Shown piece by piece: positions 30,708-42,447 of a stretch of DNA of 64,000 nucleotides. Under the pieces are notes generated by a model. It saw nothing but the letters and a program-made list of their open reading frames with translations, did not search any database and was not told where the DNA came from. This DNA is from Cryoendolithus antarcticus (taxonomy: Eukaryota > Ascomycota > Dothideomycetes > Cladosporiales > Cladosporiaceae). The translations under genes were made by a program, and so were the position numbers. Numbering within the stretch: position 1 is the first letter of the stretch; each line of letters starts with the position of its first letter. Where the stretch lies: contig NAJO01000008.1 of assembly GCA_002077065.1 (NCBI GenBank), positions 310,001 to 374,000 on the forward strand. Reading direction: 5' to 3'.

Positions 30708-32755
30708 CTAGGTCATGGTATATTTCGGGCCTTCGCCACCTTGCGGCGTTTGCCAGCTATAGTATTGTCAGCATAGATCGAAATACAGGACTGGCGCGAG
30801 CACAGCGGCGGAGCGTGAAGGAGGACTTACTTGATATCCTGATCCGGCACCTTAATATCGCAAGTCTTGCAGTGTATGCAACTGTAACTCAAGTTAGCGA
30901 TCTTCTTCCTTCTACATGCCGGCTAAGCTCATGAAACTCACTTTTGCGAATTTATGTTAAACCTCATCCCATGTTCCTTGCTGTCATCTTCAATATACTC
31001 ATACACCCCAGCAGGACAGAAGCGGTTCTCCACGCCCTTATACATCGGCCATTCTTTAGCGCCGTGCGCGTCCCAGTCAGCGACTTGTAAATGACACGGC
31101 TGGTCCTCCTCATGATTCGTGCCAGTCCGGCTAACACTGGTCAAAATATCAAAGCTAATCTTCCCGTCCGGCTTCGGGTACTCGATCTTCTTGCACTGGT
31201 CCGCGTGTTTCGTCGCCGCGTGGTCGGGCGGGCCGTGTTTCAACGTCCAAGGGGTGTAGCCGCGGAACAAGAAAGCTTCGAGGCCAGAGTAGACTATGCC
31301 GCCGTAGAGACCGAGGGCAGTGTGGAAGGAAGGACGCATGTTGCGGACGGCTTTGAGTTCGGTCCAGATACTGGAGTTGCGGAGTTTATCTTCGTAGTCG
31401 AAGAGGAAGACGGCGCTGTCTTCTGTCTCTGAGGAGGCGGTAGATGCGAGAGCCGTGTAAGCTGCTTCTGCGGCTAGCATACCGCTGCGCATGGCTGTGT
31501 GAGTGCCTTTGATCTTGGGGACGTTGAGAAAGCCTGCTGTGTCGCCTATGAGTGCGCCGCCGGGGAAGGCGCATTTGGGTATTGATTGGAAGCCTCCTTC
31601 ATTTAGCGTACGGGCGCCGTAGGAGATACACTTGCCGCCTTCGAGGTATTTGGCGTACATGGGATGGTGCTTCATTTTCTGGAACTCGCCGTAGGGTGCG
31701 AGCCAGGGGTTGGGGTAGTCTAGGCCTACGACTAAGCCGATGGAGACGAGATTCTCGCCGAAGTGATACATCCAGCCGCCGCCGTAGGTGTCTGAGGGGA
31801 GAGGGTAGCCCATGCTGTGCGCTACCAAGCCAGGCTCGTGCTTTGCCGGGTCGATCTCCCAGACTTCCTTGATGCCGAGGCCGTATGTTTGATGTTGCGA
31901 GTCCCGCCGCAGATCGTACTTCTTGGTCACTTGCTTCGTGAGCGATCCGTGACAGCCTTCTGCGAGTAGTGTGCATCGCGCGTGGAACTCCATGCCGCGC
32001 TCGAAGGAGTCTTTCGGCTTTCCTGACCGTGATAGACCGAGATCGTTCGTCGCAACACCTCGCACCTCACCCTGTGGAGTGTACAGAACTTCCGAAGCAG
32101 CAAAGCCGGGGTATATCTCAACGCCTATCTCTTCCGCTCGCTCCCCGAGCCACTTCGTGAACTGGTTCAACGAAATGATGTAGTTGCCCTTATTGTGCAT
32201 CTGAGGTGGTGCAGGAATAGGTATTGTGCTGTTCTTCGTGAGGAAGCGCATCTTGTCCTTGGTAGCAGGGGTGGCATTCTCGAATCGATTCGGATTGTCC
32301 TCTGAGTTCCAATCCGGCAAGAGCTCGCTCAGCGCAGATGGCTCGACTACATTGCCACTCACGATGTGATCTCCAAGCTCACCCGCCTTCTCGAGCAGCA
32401 CCACTCGGAACTCTTCGTTGCCAGCCTCTGCTGCAAGCTGCTTGAGCTTGATCGCTGCACTGAGACCTGCTGGCCCGCCTCCCACTATGACTACATCCAC
32501 CTCATCCGACTCACGGTCGATTGTGCGAGGATCAAAGTCATCATCTGGTGTGGCGAATCGTCGGCGAGCAGTGCTGCTGATCGCTCGCCGCTGCCCAGCT
32601 GTTATGGTCGCTGGTCGGTATGTTCGACTTAGCCATTGTGATGTGTTGGATCTTGTGGCGGGGACTATGGTGGCACCCAGTGCTCGTCTAGACGATGCAG
32701 GAAGCTGCACCACCCGCTGTCGAGCTGCGGTGGCCACTCTGGAAGGAAGAGACAT
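30708..32755 (-). CDS. CIR2: Electron transfer flavoprotein-ubiquinone oxidoreductase
   Basis: A mitochondrial inner-membrane flavoprotein that passes electrons from ETF (fatty-acid and amino-acid oxidation) to ubiquinone. Three exons (32755-30942, 30881-30831, 30756-30708) give 637 residues. The N-terminus (~60 residues, Arg/Ser-rich, no acids) is a mitochondrial presequence. FAD binding: DVVIVGGGPAGLSAAIKLK at about 86-104. Typical internal motifs include GDHIVSGNVVEPSAL and GGALIGDTAGFLNVPKIKGTH. The 4Fe-4S cluster ligands are FCPAGVYEY at the end of exon 1 and CIHCKTCDIKVPDQDINW in exon 2, so the two small 3' exons are needed for a working enzyme. Transcription is divergent from the SR-type gene. 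Confidence 0.96.
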
Positions 32756-33397
32756 GACGAAAGTGAGAGATTATTGACCAAACGAAACAACGAGGCTCAA
32801 AACAAGATAGTGGCGTGCATGTCCACGAGTGTGCATATGGCGAACTGCATGGTTGAACTCCACCTCGGCTTACCGGGCGAAGTGCGGCAGCCAATGGCTA
32901 GCCTTGGAAATGTAAGGCAGACCTCATCCTGCTCTTTCAAAGCAGTATTGTGGCGCATAATTGGCGCACGATTCAACGTTTGTCGTCCTCTAGAGACGCC
33001 CAGATTGCATTCAATGTCTGTAACAACATCAGTCGCAAGTGTTGCAAAGTGAAGTCGAGTAAAGCGAACAGAAAGTGAAGTCTCGATCACGTGGCAGAGT
33101 CGAATCACCACGACTTCTGTCTGCCAAAGACGAGGCGGAAGTCGAAGATCCGCTCGTCGCATCGCAGCGCAACCCAACCTCACCTCCGCACCGACACAGC
33201 ACACGATATTGCTGTTTCATCGCGCATCTTATCGCATCAGCCTCGCCTCACTCTAGTGACCGCGACGCCAATCACATCGCAAGGCGCACACCGCTGCTGC
33301 AACGCGCCAGAAGACAGGAGGACCACTCCAGGCCTACCGCACAGGAAGCTCGAGTCCCACAAAGGCACAGGACAGGATCAAGGAACAGGACATCAAC
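32756..33397. promoter_or_regulatory. Divergent promoter of ETF-QO and the SR-type gene
   Basis: A 642-bp stretch with two outward-facing starts and no supported coding frame. Confidence 0.45.
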
Positions 33398-35177
33398 ATG
33401 GACTCTGCTGAGCCAAAGCCGGGGGCCGATAGCGTCAGTACTTGCTTCTTGCCGGATCTTGCATCTTTGCGCACCCTCCCATGGATCCCGATCTGACTCT
33501 TCCACAGCGCCTCTACCTAGGCAACCTTCCTCGCAATGGTACGCACCGCTTGATGTGATCTCCCCATGGCCCATAGCCTTTACCTTTCGTACATTTGCAT
33601 GGCATATGCGCAGGACAGGATGCGACATGCCACGCTGGCGCTGCACGGCCTGACATGCGTGGACGTGGACGTGGACGTGGACGTGGACAAGGCTGGCATG
33701 CGCTTCTTGTGACTTCCATTCCTGCCGCGCTGCTATGATGGCCGCCTCACTCTTCTCCTCTGCTGTCTTGCGTTGCTTCACTCACTGTCCTCGGGTACTG
33801 ATCTAGGGCTGCCGGAGCTGGAGCCTGGCTTGGCCTAGGCTATCCATCGCTCATCCGGATGTCGCTAACTGGATCTTGTGCACACTAGCTACCAAGGCCG
33901 ATGTTGAGAACCACTTCAACACTCATGGCACTGGCGAGATTACCGAGATCAAGCTCATGAATGGCTTCGGCTTTATTGAGTACAAGGATGCCATGGACGC
34001 ACGTGACGTTGTTCCAGGTATGTTCCCTCCCCGACCCCAACGCGGACTGCATGCCAGCCCTGCAATTCGGCTCGCTGTCACTGCATCAATGCCACATCAA
34101 AGAACCCTCACTGACTCGTCATGTAGCCTTCCGTATGTCTTTCTCCATCGGCACTTCTGTCGTACCGCACTCCCTGGGTGCCTTCGGCAGTAGTGCCGTG
34201 ATCTACCCTCCCTGCCCACAATGCTCTCGGTCACTGACATTCATCGATGGCTAGATGGCTCGGAGTTCATGGGTGAGCGTCTGGTTGTCCAGTTCGCTCG
34301 CGGCGGCACACGTCCTCGTGATGGTGCGGGCGACTACCCACCTCGTCAGGCACCTCGCCCTCGTCGTACTGTGCATCGCATGACCATCACCGGATTGCCG
34401 TTCGAGACTAGCTGGCAGGTAAGACTGGCAATACTGACACCGTTGAGCCTGACGAACACGGACAACCACTGATACAATACACAGGACTTGAAGGACTTCG
34501 CGCGTCAGTCCGGCGCAGATGTCGTCTACAGCGAGGTGAATCGCGAGCGTGATCAGAGCGGCGCTGGTGGCAAAGGTTTTGTCGAGTATGAGACTGCCGC
34601 CGATCTCGCCACTGCTGTCGAGAAGCTCGACAACCACGACTTCAAGGGCGCCAACGTCCACTGCATCTCGGATGTAAGTATACTTGGTAGAGCATATGCT
34701 ATCAAAATTAACACTCAGCAGCCCCAATCCGACATCCCTCGCCCGCGCGAGAGCCGCTACCGCTCCCGCTCCCCTGGCTACCGTGGCGGAGGAGGCCGTG
34801 GCTACCCTCCAGCCGACGACTACTACGACCGTCGCGGCCCTCCTCCTCGCGGCTACAGCCCTCGCCGTGATGACTACCGTCGCCGCACCCCTCCTCCCCG
34901 CGACTACTACGGCGATCCACGCGAGGATCGCTACGGTGGACCTCCTCGTCGCGGCCCGCCACCGATGGACGACTACCCTCCTCCACGTGGCCGCTACGGC
35001 GATGACCGCTACGCAGCCGGCCCTCCTCCCCCAGGACCACCACGCGGCGGCTACCCCGAGCCGGATCCTTATACGAATGGGCATGGGCGTGAGCCTTACG
35101 GGCGGCCGCCGAGCCCGAGGAGGTATGGTGGTCGCGATGATCGTGGAGGCTATGACAGGCCCGGTGGCTACTGGTGA
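33398..35177 (+). CDS. SR-type RNA-binding protein with two RRMs and a 6-nt microexon
   Basis: A nuclear SR/Npl3-like protein that acts in pre-mRNA splicing and mRNA export. Seven exons: 33398-33433, 33508-33538, 33889-34017, 34127-34132, 34255-34418, 34485-34673 and 34719-35177, giving 337 residues. RRM1 has RLYLGNLPRN and LMNGFGFIEYKDAMDARDVV; RRM2 has RMTITGLPF and GKGFVEYETAADLATAVE. The tail is RS-, RGG- and Pro/Tyr-rich (RYRSRSPGYRGGGGRGYPP). The start at 33398 was preferred over an ATG at 33481 because the latter lies inside a good intron (GTCAGT, CTGAC branch, CACAG). Exon 4 (CCTTCC) supplies the residues of AFHG before SEFMGERLVVQF, matching the length of this loop in related RRMs; skipping it keeps the frame (P-D-G). 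Introns 2-4 (350, 109 and 122 bp) are long for this genome. Confidence 0.88.
33658..33688 (+). repeat. CGTGGA hexamer repeat in SR-gene intron 2
   Basis: Five perfect tandem copies of CGTGGA plus one base, within the 350-bp intron between exons 2 and 3. It is a simple microsatellite. Whether it binds a splicing factor is unknown. Confidence 0.9.
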
Positions 35178-36016
35178 TTACTCCCTTCTTCTTTTGTCTC
35201 TGCCCTGTGCATCGTGCTAGACTTGATTGCGCGTATGCTGTCATTGTCCTGGCACGGTTGCTTCCTTGGGCGACGCAGACTAAGACAACACCTAAGATCC
35301 GGACATACCACCATATCGATCGATCGACTTGATACTTGCCAGAGTGGAGGTGAATGGAAGCGAGCTGTTGGGAAGTGAGAGAGAGGCATCAGGACGGGAC
35401 AGACCGGTAAAAAGCGAGATGTTATTCTAGATTGCGAAGCATGCAGTTCTGTACGTTGCGAGCACCGACGAGGCAAACGCTGGTTGATGGCTTCTGGTGT
35501 GGCCACTAGCAGCTCTGGTTCCACGGCCAGGGAAGTGATCGCAACGGAGCAAATACAGTCACAGGCCACAGATACGGATGTGTATACTACATGTATCTTA
35601 GTCCAGTGTTGCCGATGTCCTCTTCCTTAGTGCTCGTGTGTGGTGGAGGTTCCTCCCGGCTGTCATGTTCAATGGCACAGGACGCACGCACAGACCACAT
35701 GCCACTTGACATCACCTCACCATGGATGCAACATTGTATGTGTATTACACACAAACAGCGCATTCCCCTGCACTGAATCCTGGGGTCGTACAGAAGACCA
35801 GCAGGTTCTCCTCTCTGGATCTGCCTACGCGAGGTTTCACACATGTTCGCTCCAGGTTTGCATTCGACAAATACACAACATCACATGCTCCGCCCTCACT
35901 TCCCCTCCCGATGAGTGACTTCTCCCAAGCGCGCAACACCAATGCACGCCGACGTCCGAGATAGCACCGTCGCCAATGAGGGCGACAACGACGACGAGAG
36001 ACGAGTGTACGACTAG
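35178..36016. other. Intergenic region, no gene seen
   Basis: About 840 bases between two plus-strand genes. No coding frame, RNA gene or long repeat was recognised; it must hold the Avo3 promoter. Confidence 0.5.
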
Positions 36017-39000
36017 ATGACGCCGCCCGCGCGCCCGCCTGGCCCACCCTCAGGCACAACATCCCAAGATGGCCTGCAACTCCCACCCCGGCCGAGTAAA
36101 GACGGCAGATCCCCCTCAGCAGCCAGCTTCGTCACGGCGAAGTCTTTCGGCCGTACTGCGCCACCGCCGCCGGGGAGCTTCACGACGGAGCTGAAGAGCA
36201 CGGTTTCACGACCGGAGTTGCCGGGGAGGTACGAGCATGGGAGTAGCTACGCTGGGTACGATGACGGGAACACGGGACTACAGAGTTCAGAGCAACGGCA
36301 AGCGCACTATCGGGATCGGATTGAGAAGGAGACGAAGATCCGGATCGGGACGGAGAATCTGCTCGAAGCGCTGAATGCTAAGAAGGAGAAACATATCCGT
36401 GAGCAGCGACGGGTCGTGGAAACGGAGCTGAATACTTCGAATCGTAAAATCGCACAGTTGAAGGGGGAGTTGGAGGCTGAGATCTCGAGGAACAGGCAGC
36501 AACAGCAAGATGGTGTATTGGCGCGGAGTCCGAAGGGGAGGTTGAGTCAGTTGTTCCGCGCGGCGCCGGTGAGGAGTCCTTCTACGCAGACACCCTTTCA
36601 GCAGGATCGTGACGGCGATAGTCCGTTGAATGCTGAGGCTGAGAGCCCGAGTTACATTCTAGCGGAGATCTTGCAAGCGCTGGAAGCCGCGGATCTAGGA
36701 AGTGATTACTACGTCAATCACGCAAATGAGCTTGTGGAGTTGTTCAAGCGGCACCCGACGCTCAAGTACGATCTGGCTTGGTCGATCTTCGGGCTGCGGA
36801 TGCAGATCTTGCTGCTGAGTGATAGTCGCGAGGTCGTAGCTGCTGGATATAGGGTGCTGAGGTATGCTGTCACGGATCGGAAGAGTTTGCAGACTATTCG
36901 CGCGCTGCAGACGGATTATCTGGTTGTGCTTTCGCTCGTGAAGGAGAGTAAGGCTCGAGTTGAAAGGGAGCAAGCGCTGAAATTTGTGAGGGCTTTTCTG
37001 GATGTCAAGGATGGGACGATGGAGATCCATCCGGCTGTTGCGAGGATCCTTGTCGCTGTTGCTGAGCATAGTGACGATCAACTGAGAGGAATCGCAATCT
37101 TGACGCTCGCGGAGTTGCTGGTCAAAGACGCGGAGCTGGTCGTTGAAGCGGGCGCTGTGAGTATCCTCGCGGAAGCTATGGGAAGTGGAGTTTACTCTGC
37201 GCCTGAAACGCTCTTGGCACCTTTCATGCATTTGATGGATCTGCCTGCACGGAGGAGTATCCTCAAGTCGGGATTCGAGTTCAGTGCGGCGTATGCGAGT
37301 TTCACGGAGCCGCATATCACACAGGGCCAGGAAGACAAGCTCAAGGCGAGCGCAAGGGTCATTGCTGGGATGTTCAAGAGTTGGCCTGGGTTGATGACAC
37401 TGTCTTTGCATGATTTCTTGCCAGTGCGGTCGGTCGTAGCGTCGCTATATGTCGATATGGCGTTGGTGCGGAACGCGACTCTGGATCTGATCGCGGACAT
37501 ACTGCGCATACAGTTCCCTTCATGGGCTGGCTCGTTCATCGGCGGCAGGAGACTAACTACCTATGGTCGAGTCACGAATATGAAAGCTAGCGCGAGCCAG
37601 CAAGTCCGGGCAAGAGCTGAGAACGATCCACAGAAGCGAGATCTGGTGCGACACTTCACGGCTGTGGCACTTACTATACTGCTGCGGCAGGGTCTGCTCA
37701 AGGCTCTGATGCACGCTGAGGCGGAGTCTCCGACTGTTCAGCTACGGAAGAAGACATCTTTGCTACTCGCTGAGGTCCTGAAGATGGCGAGTGAGCTTCT
37801 GCCGCCGTCTTGGAGTGAGGAGCTGCAGACTTTGCCTGGGTTACTTACCGCTGCGCTGACCTCCAATAACGATGGCCGCGTGCAGGCAACTTCCACAGTC
37901 TACGAAGTTGACCGAGTCAATCGTACTATGTACAGGTTGACTTCAGGACAGCCTTCGCAAGTGCAGACCAAAGATGACGGATCGGCTGCCCGCGCGCGAG
38001 CAACGTCGAAGTCAACGGTCGAAGCCGCAATGGACGAAGCTCAGTTCCGGCAGAAACTGATCGAAACTGGCGTGCTAAACACCGTGAACTACAACAAATG
38101 GAATTGGCCACTTATTCAGACCCTCATAGAAGGTCCAATGCAGAACCCGCGCCGTCTAGACGAAGCAGCACGAGTGACGAAGTTCGTACATCGTCTGCTT
38201 GGTTTCCTTAGACCATTCAAGTTTCGTTTCTCGGATGCTCCGAATACGAAGGTCAACCAGCGCTACGTTCGTGCTGGCTCAGCACTGATGCGCACCTTAC
38301 TGCAGACTTCAGAGGGCGCGAAGTACCTCGCCGACAATAAGCTCGTCCCACAGATCGCAGAGTGTCTGGCGCAGAAAGACCCAATGAGTGGCATAACATC
38401 CACCGCTCCGCTTTTCTCGCCTGAACGACTCGCTGAGACCTTGGTGGGCGGATACTTCGCTTTCCTGGGCGTGCTGTGCAGTGACAGCAAAGGGCTGCAA
38501 ATTCTGGAACGGTGGCGGATCATCAACATGTTCTATCACATCGTTGAGCTAAAGAATCGAGACGAGCTCATCATGACGCTGCTCACGAACTTGGACTACA
38601 CGCTTGACAGTCATCCAAGGATTATCGTGGCTAAGGCTATGATCGCTGGCGGTAAGTCGATGCGAATAGCAGCTAGCAAGATCCTGCGAGCCTACGCGAT
38701 GATGCCCATTGAACCCACAATCGTCGGCGGTGGAGCGGCCGAGTGGTCCATAAAGTTGCTCGTCGGCCAGCTCTACGACCCCGAGATCGAAGTCTGCGAA
38801 GTCGCCATCAAGATTCTCGAAGAAGCCTGCAACGACACCACATCCCTCGAATACGTCGTCAAATGCCGTCCCGCTTTAGACCATCTCGGCGAGATCGGCG
38901 CCCCACTACTCCTCCGCTTCCTCTCAACTTCAGTCGGCTACCACTACCTTGATGGTTTAGACTACATCACTAAAGAAATGGACGACTGGTTCCTCGGCCG

Positions 39001-39925
39001 TAACGACAGCTACGTAACGCTCGTGGAAGCCTCGCTCGCCCGCGCGTTGGCGGACATCCCCGAGAAACCTCGTTCCTCTCTGTCAGACACTGCGGAACCG
39101 CAGAACTACGGCTACGTCCCCCCTCACTTCTACCGCGAACTCACACGCACAGTAGAAGGCTGCGAGCTCCTCCGCAGCAAAAGCCACTTCGAAGAATTCG
39201 CCGCCACCATCCAAGACTTCGCCACCGAGTCCTCCGACCCAGAGATCATCCTCAAAGTCAAAGGCTGCTTATGGGCCGTCGGTAACGTCGGCTCGATGGA
39301 GCTCGGCGCGCCGTTCCTGGAGGAGACGGACGTCACGAAGTGGATTGTGAGGATCGCGGAGACGAGCGAGGTAATGACGTTGAGGGGTACGGCGTTCTTT
39401 GTTCTTGGGTTGATTGGACGGAGTTTGCATGGGCAGGAGATTTTGGCGCAGGAGGGGTGGGATGGGAATTGTAATGCTTGGGGGGAGAGCTTGGGGTATT
39501 CGCTTCCCCTGAGTTTCGACAGGTTGTTCTCGCTGCGGCTGTTCGCTGCCGAGTCAACCATTGTGCAGCCTGCTCGCCGACCGCTGGCGCTCGATACGGC
39601 GGCTTCGACTACTGATCCTATGAACGCCGAGATCCTGGCCTCCATCACCAAACTCGGCAACACGGTGCTTATGAACAAGGCTGTCGCTGAACTCAATGCG
39701 CTGAAGCACAAGAAGAAGGTGCCCGGATTCAGCAGTCCGGCGCTGTTCAGAAGGGCGCTAGCAGTGTTGGCGGGTCACCGCTTTGGCGTGCAGCAGTGGC
39801 GATTCGTGATTGACTTGTTCGAGAAGGGGGTGTTGAGGAAGATTGTGCTTGAGGAAGACGGTGACAGTGAAGGTAGTGGGGAAGGGGATGGGGAGGGCAA
39901 AGAAGGGAGTAGTGGCAGTGAGTGA
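36017..39925 (+). CDS. AVO3: TORC2 subunit Avo3/Rictor (Ste20 type)
   Basis: The scaffold subunit of TOR complex 2, which controls Ypk/AKT-type kinases, actin and membrane homeostasis. A single exon encodes 1302 residues. The N-terminus is Pro/Ser-rich and is followed by a coiled-coil HR1-like region at about 95-160 (ERQ..HYRDRIEKETKIRIG, EKHIREQRRVVETEL). The Rictor N-terminal armadillo domain spans about 215-560 (EILQALEAADLGSDYYVNHA, YDLAWSIFGLRMQ, RVIAGMFKSWPGLM). The middle and V regions follow (RTLLQTSEGAKYLADNKLVPQ, ETLVGGYFAFLGVLCSD, MMPIEPTIVGGGAAEW, CLWAVGNVGSMELGAPFL, TAFFVLGLIGRSLHGQEIL). The C-terminus is acidic, Gly/Ser-rich. Length is normal for fungal Avo3 homologues. Confidence 0.94.
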   Translation: MTPPARPPGPPSGTTSQDGLQLPPRPSKDGRSPSAASFVTAKSFGRTAPPPPGSFTTELKSTVSRPELPGRYEHGSSYAGYDDGNTGLQSSEQRQAHYRDRIEKETKIRIGTENLLEALNAKKEKHIREQRRVVETELNTSNRKIAQLKGELEAEISRNRQQQQDGVLARSPKGRLSQLFRAAPVRSPSTQTPFQQDRDGDSPLNAEAESPSYILAEILQALEAADLGSDYYVNHANELVELFKRHPTLKYDLAWSIFGLRMQILLLSDSREVVAAGYRVLRYAVTDRKSLQTIRALQTDYLVVLSLVKESKARVEREQALKFVRAFLDVKDGTMEIHPAVARILVAVAEHSDDQLRGIAILTLAELLVKDAELVVEAGAVSILAEAMGSGVYSAPETLLAPFMHLMDLPARRSILKSGFEFSAAYASFTEPHITQGQEDKLKASARVIAGMFKSWPGLMTLSLHDFLPVRSVVASLYVDMALVRNATLDLIADILRIQFPSWAGSFIGGRRLTTYGRVTNMKASASQQVRARAENDPQKRDLVRHFTAVALTILLRQGLLKALMHAEAESPTVQLRKKTSLLLAEVLKMASELLPPSWSEELQTLPGLLTAALTSNNDGRVQATSTVYEVDRVNRTMYRLTSGQPSQVQTKDDGSAARARATSKSTVEAAMDEAQFRQKLIETGVLNTVNYNKWNWPLIQTLIEGPMQNPRRLDEAARVTKFVHRLLGFLRPFKFRFSDAPNTKVNQRYVRAGSALMRTLLQTSEGAKYLADNKLVPQIAECLAQKDPMSGITSTAPLFSPERLAETLVGGYFAFLGVLCSDSKGLQILERWRIINMFYHIVELKNRDELIMTLLTNLDYTLDSHPRIIVAKAMIAGGKSMRIAASKILRAYAMMPIEPTIVGGGAAEWSIKLLVGQLYDPEIEVCEVAIKILEEACNDTTSLEYVVKCRPALDHLGEIGAPLLLRFLSTSVGYHYLDGLDYITKEMDDWFLGRNDSYVTLVEASLARALADIPEKPRSSLSDTAEPQNYGYVPPHFYRELTRTVEGCELLRSKSHFEEFAATIQDFATESSDPEIILKVKGCLWAVGNVGSMELGAPFLEETDVTKWIVRIAETSEVMTLRGTAFFVLGLIGRSLHGQEILAQEGWDGNCNAWGESLGYSLPLSFDRLFSLRLFAAESTIVQPARRPLALDTAASTTDPMNAEILASITKLGNTVLMNKAVAELNALKHKKKVPGFSSPALFRRALAVLAGHRFGVQQWRFVIDLFEKGVLRKIVLEEDGDSEGSGEGDGEGKEGSSGSE

Positions 39926-40471
39926 TACTCAGCATAGGAAGTCGGAAGGGGAGATGAGGCCGCAGTGGATCACTGTGGCTGGCGTTCGGGCGTTGGTCTC
40001 TTGGGCATGACTGCATGATCGTCACGAAAGGCCATGACGCTAGGCGAGAAATGTCGGACTCTGAGTTTTGTAGCATCAGCGTGTCGTCGTAGCGAGTGGA
40101 GCTGAGGCAAGGCCTCTGTAGATTCCTTTGATCATGTGAAAAGTACGACCACTGCCAAGTGGATCCAGACCCACATTCGTGACTAGGGAGAGGACTTAAC
40201 GCCTTTGACTTGCCCTTCCCTTTGATGGATAGGACAACGACGGTCTTACTTTGAGACAATTGTGGCCTCATTCTGCTATCGAGGCTGAGATTCATGCCCA
40301 AGGAGACGGGATATTTCGCTCTTTGCCGCGCGCCTGCAGCACTACCCCTGCCTTACAAACAGTCGACCTCGTTGGGACGATGCGGAGACATGGCCACTCT
40401 CCCTGGTCTATTACTGCACTCACTCCCATGCGTGCTGCCATGCGCGGAACCGCTGACTCTGGTGGCCGCTG
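39926..40471. other. Intergenic region, no gene seen
   Basis: About 550 bases between AVO3 and the HET gene, both on the plus strand. Nothing supported. Confidence 0.5.
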
Positions 40472-42447
40472 ATGGAACGCTACGTATCAGCGTGCTATCG
40501 CAACGTCCGCGATGAAGCCCAAAGCCTAGATACTATAACGACGGTACGTACGGCCACTTCACTTAATTGCTTGGAATGCGCTGACACGTACAGCCGAACC
40601 TCGAGCAGCCGATATCATTCGAGCCCGCTGTCTACAAGTACGGGCCACTTCAAGCCGGATACTTTCGCCTTGTCAGTCTTCTGCCTGGCCAACCACACGA
40701 CCCCATCTGTGTTGAGGTCGAGCATGTCGAGCTCGCGAGAGCGCCGCCATACTGTGCTTTGTCCTACGTCTGGGGCACTCCTGAGCCACGATGCCACGTC
40801 TACGTTGGTGATCAGACACTCGAGATTGGGCCTAATCTCCATGCTGCGCTGGTCCAGATACGTTCGAAAAGTGTAGCACTGACTATCTGGATCGATGCTA
40901 TCGCGATCAACCAGTCCGACAATCCTGAGAAGAGCAAGCAGATTCCGCTGATGGCAACCCTGTTCAGGAAAGCGGAACGTGTGATCGCCTGGCTCGGCGA
41001 AGATGTTGGCGCGGCTGAGACTGCGTTCGAAGTCTTTTCACGGTGGGCTGAGTTTCCACTTCCTGGCAACCGGACAACTGCCAATGAAGTACGAAAGTAT
41101 ATGTCAGACAAGAATTCCGTCGAGAGAGAGGCTTTGCGAAGCTTCTTCCGCCGAACGTACTTCCGCAGGGCCTGGATAGTTCAAGAGACCTGCATAGACT
41201 CGGATCGATCCCCAATTCTCTTATGGGGCACATCCTTAGTGCCCCTGTCGGATGTCAGTAGGGCAATGGAAGTGCTCTACATGGAACTCTCGGGAGAAAG
41301 CATCGACGACTTTCTAGAGGATGGCAGGATAGGGTATGAGAATCTTGCTGCGGTGGCAGACATCGTACAAGGAGCTGTGACCTTTGCTGGGATGTACGAA
41401 TGTATGCTTAAACGGGAAGCCGGCAACGTCCTTGACAGGATCTACGCTGCTCGCGGACTTTTCGCTACGCCCGGAAATTCCTATCCTGCCCCGGACTACG
41501 ATGCTCCACTAAATGAAGTATGCACCAGTTATACCCGTGCAGCAATACGCATAGAAAAACGGCTGACGGTGCTTGATCTGGAGAGACCTCGCTGTCGATC
41601 CCGCGGGTTGCCCAGCTGGGCGGTCGATCTCGACGATAGACCCGACTACGACCGCGTGAACAGTGGTTTTGCGAGGACAGCACACTGTGCAGCCGGAGGA
41701 AGTCTGGTAGACTGGCTTGATGAGAGCGAAGATCACGATTTATGCTTGCCTTTGAGAGGCATACTGGTCGACTCGATTGTCGAGTGCTACGATTCGGACG
41801 TTCGGGCGATTTGCGATGCCTTCGAGCCTACGTATAAGTGGTGGACCATGGTACGACAAGCGATGACAGCGCTGTATGACAAGATCGCGGCCAGCCACAA
41901 GCTCTCGCGTGATGATGAGGCAGGATTAGCTGGCATTGTGGCCTGCCTCACGTGCGACACGTTTGCCCCCACCTCGTCTCTGAGAAGTGAGAGAGAGTAC
42001 TCCGAGTCACTTGCAGAGTGGTTTGACGCAAACCAATTCAATGTTGATGGACGCATCGCACTGGATGACGGAAAACTGTTCACTGGGGCGGCTTCATTCA
42101 TTGAGACTTACGATTCCATGCTGACTGGCAACAAAGCCTCGGATCATTTGGGGGATTGGTATGAGAGCGAAATAGCGCAATTGTTTGCAGAACACGTCAA
42201 AAGCACACTCCGAGACCGTCGAGTAGCTGTGACGAAGTCGGGGTTATTGGTACTGGTATCCTGTCGGGCTCGACCAGGTGATGAGATCTGTCTGTTACTC
42301 GGCGGCAGGAATCCCTTCGTTCTTCGAAGGACTGCCAGCGCGGAGGTACTGCATACTCTTGTTGGTGACGCATACATGCATGGGATCATGTTCGGCAGAC
42401 TTTTCGACAGACCCGGCAACATTGTGACCGAGTACAACCTGGTTTAA
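40472..42447 (+). CDS. Heterokaryon incompatibility (HET) domain protein
   Basis: HET-domain proteins trigger cell death after fusion of genetically different hyphae, and some act as immune-like receptors. Two exons (40472-40543 and 40594-42447), separated by a 50-bp intron, give 641 residues. The HET domain occupies about residues 50-200, with all the usual blocks: FRLVSLLPG, PPYCALSYVWG, LTIWIDAIAINQSDNPEKSKQ, ERVIAWLGE and FFRRTYFRRAWIVQE. The remaining 400 residues have no recognised sensor domain (no NACHT, ankyrin or WD repeats). No second HET gene is nearby and no partner gene is evident, so the recognition system is unknown. Joining the first exon supplies the N-terminal strand that the main frame lacks. 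Confidence 0.93.

Noticed and set aside
33481..33538. Alternative start of the SR gene at an ATG at 33481
   Set aside because: It lies inside a good intron with a CTGAC branch and CACAG acceptor; the upstream start gives a more family-like N-terminus.
34251..35084. Long antisense frame opposite the SR-type gene
   Set aside because: It is a by-product of the Pro/Arg/Gly-rich coding strand; no splice or domain support.
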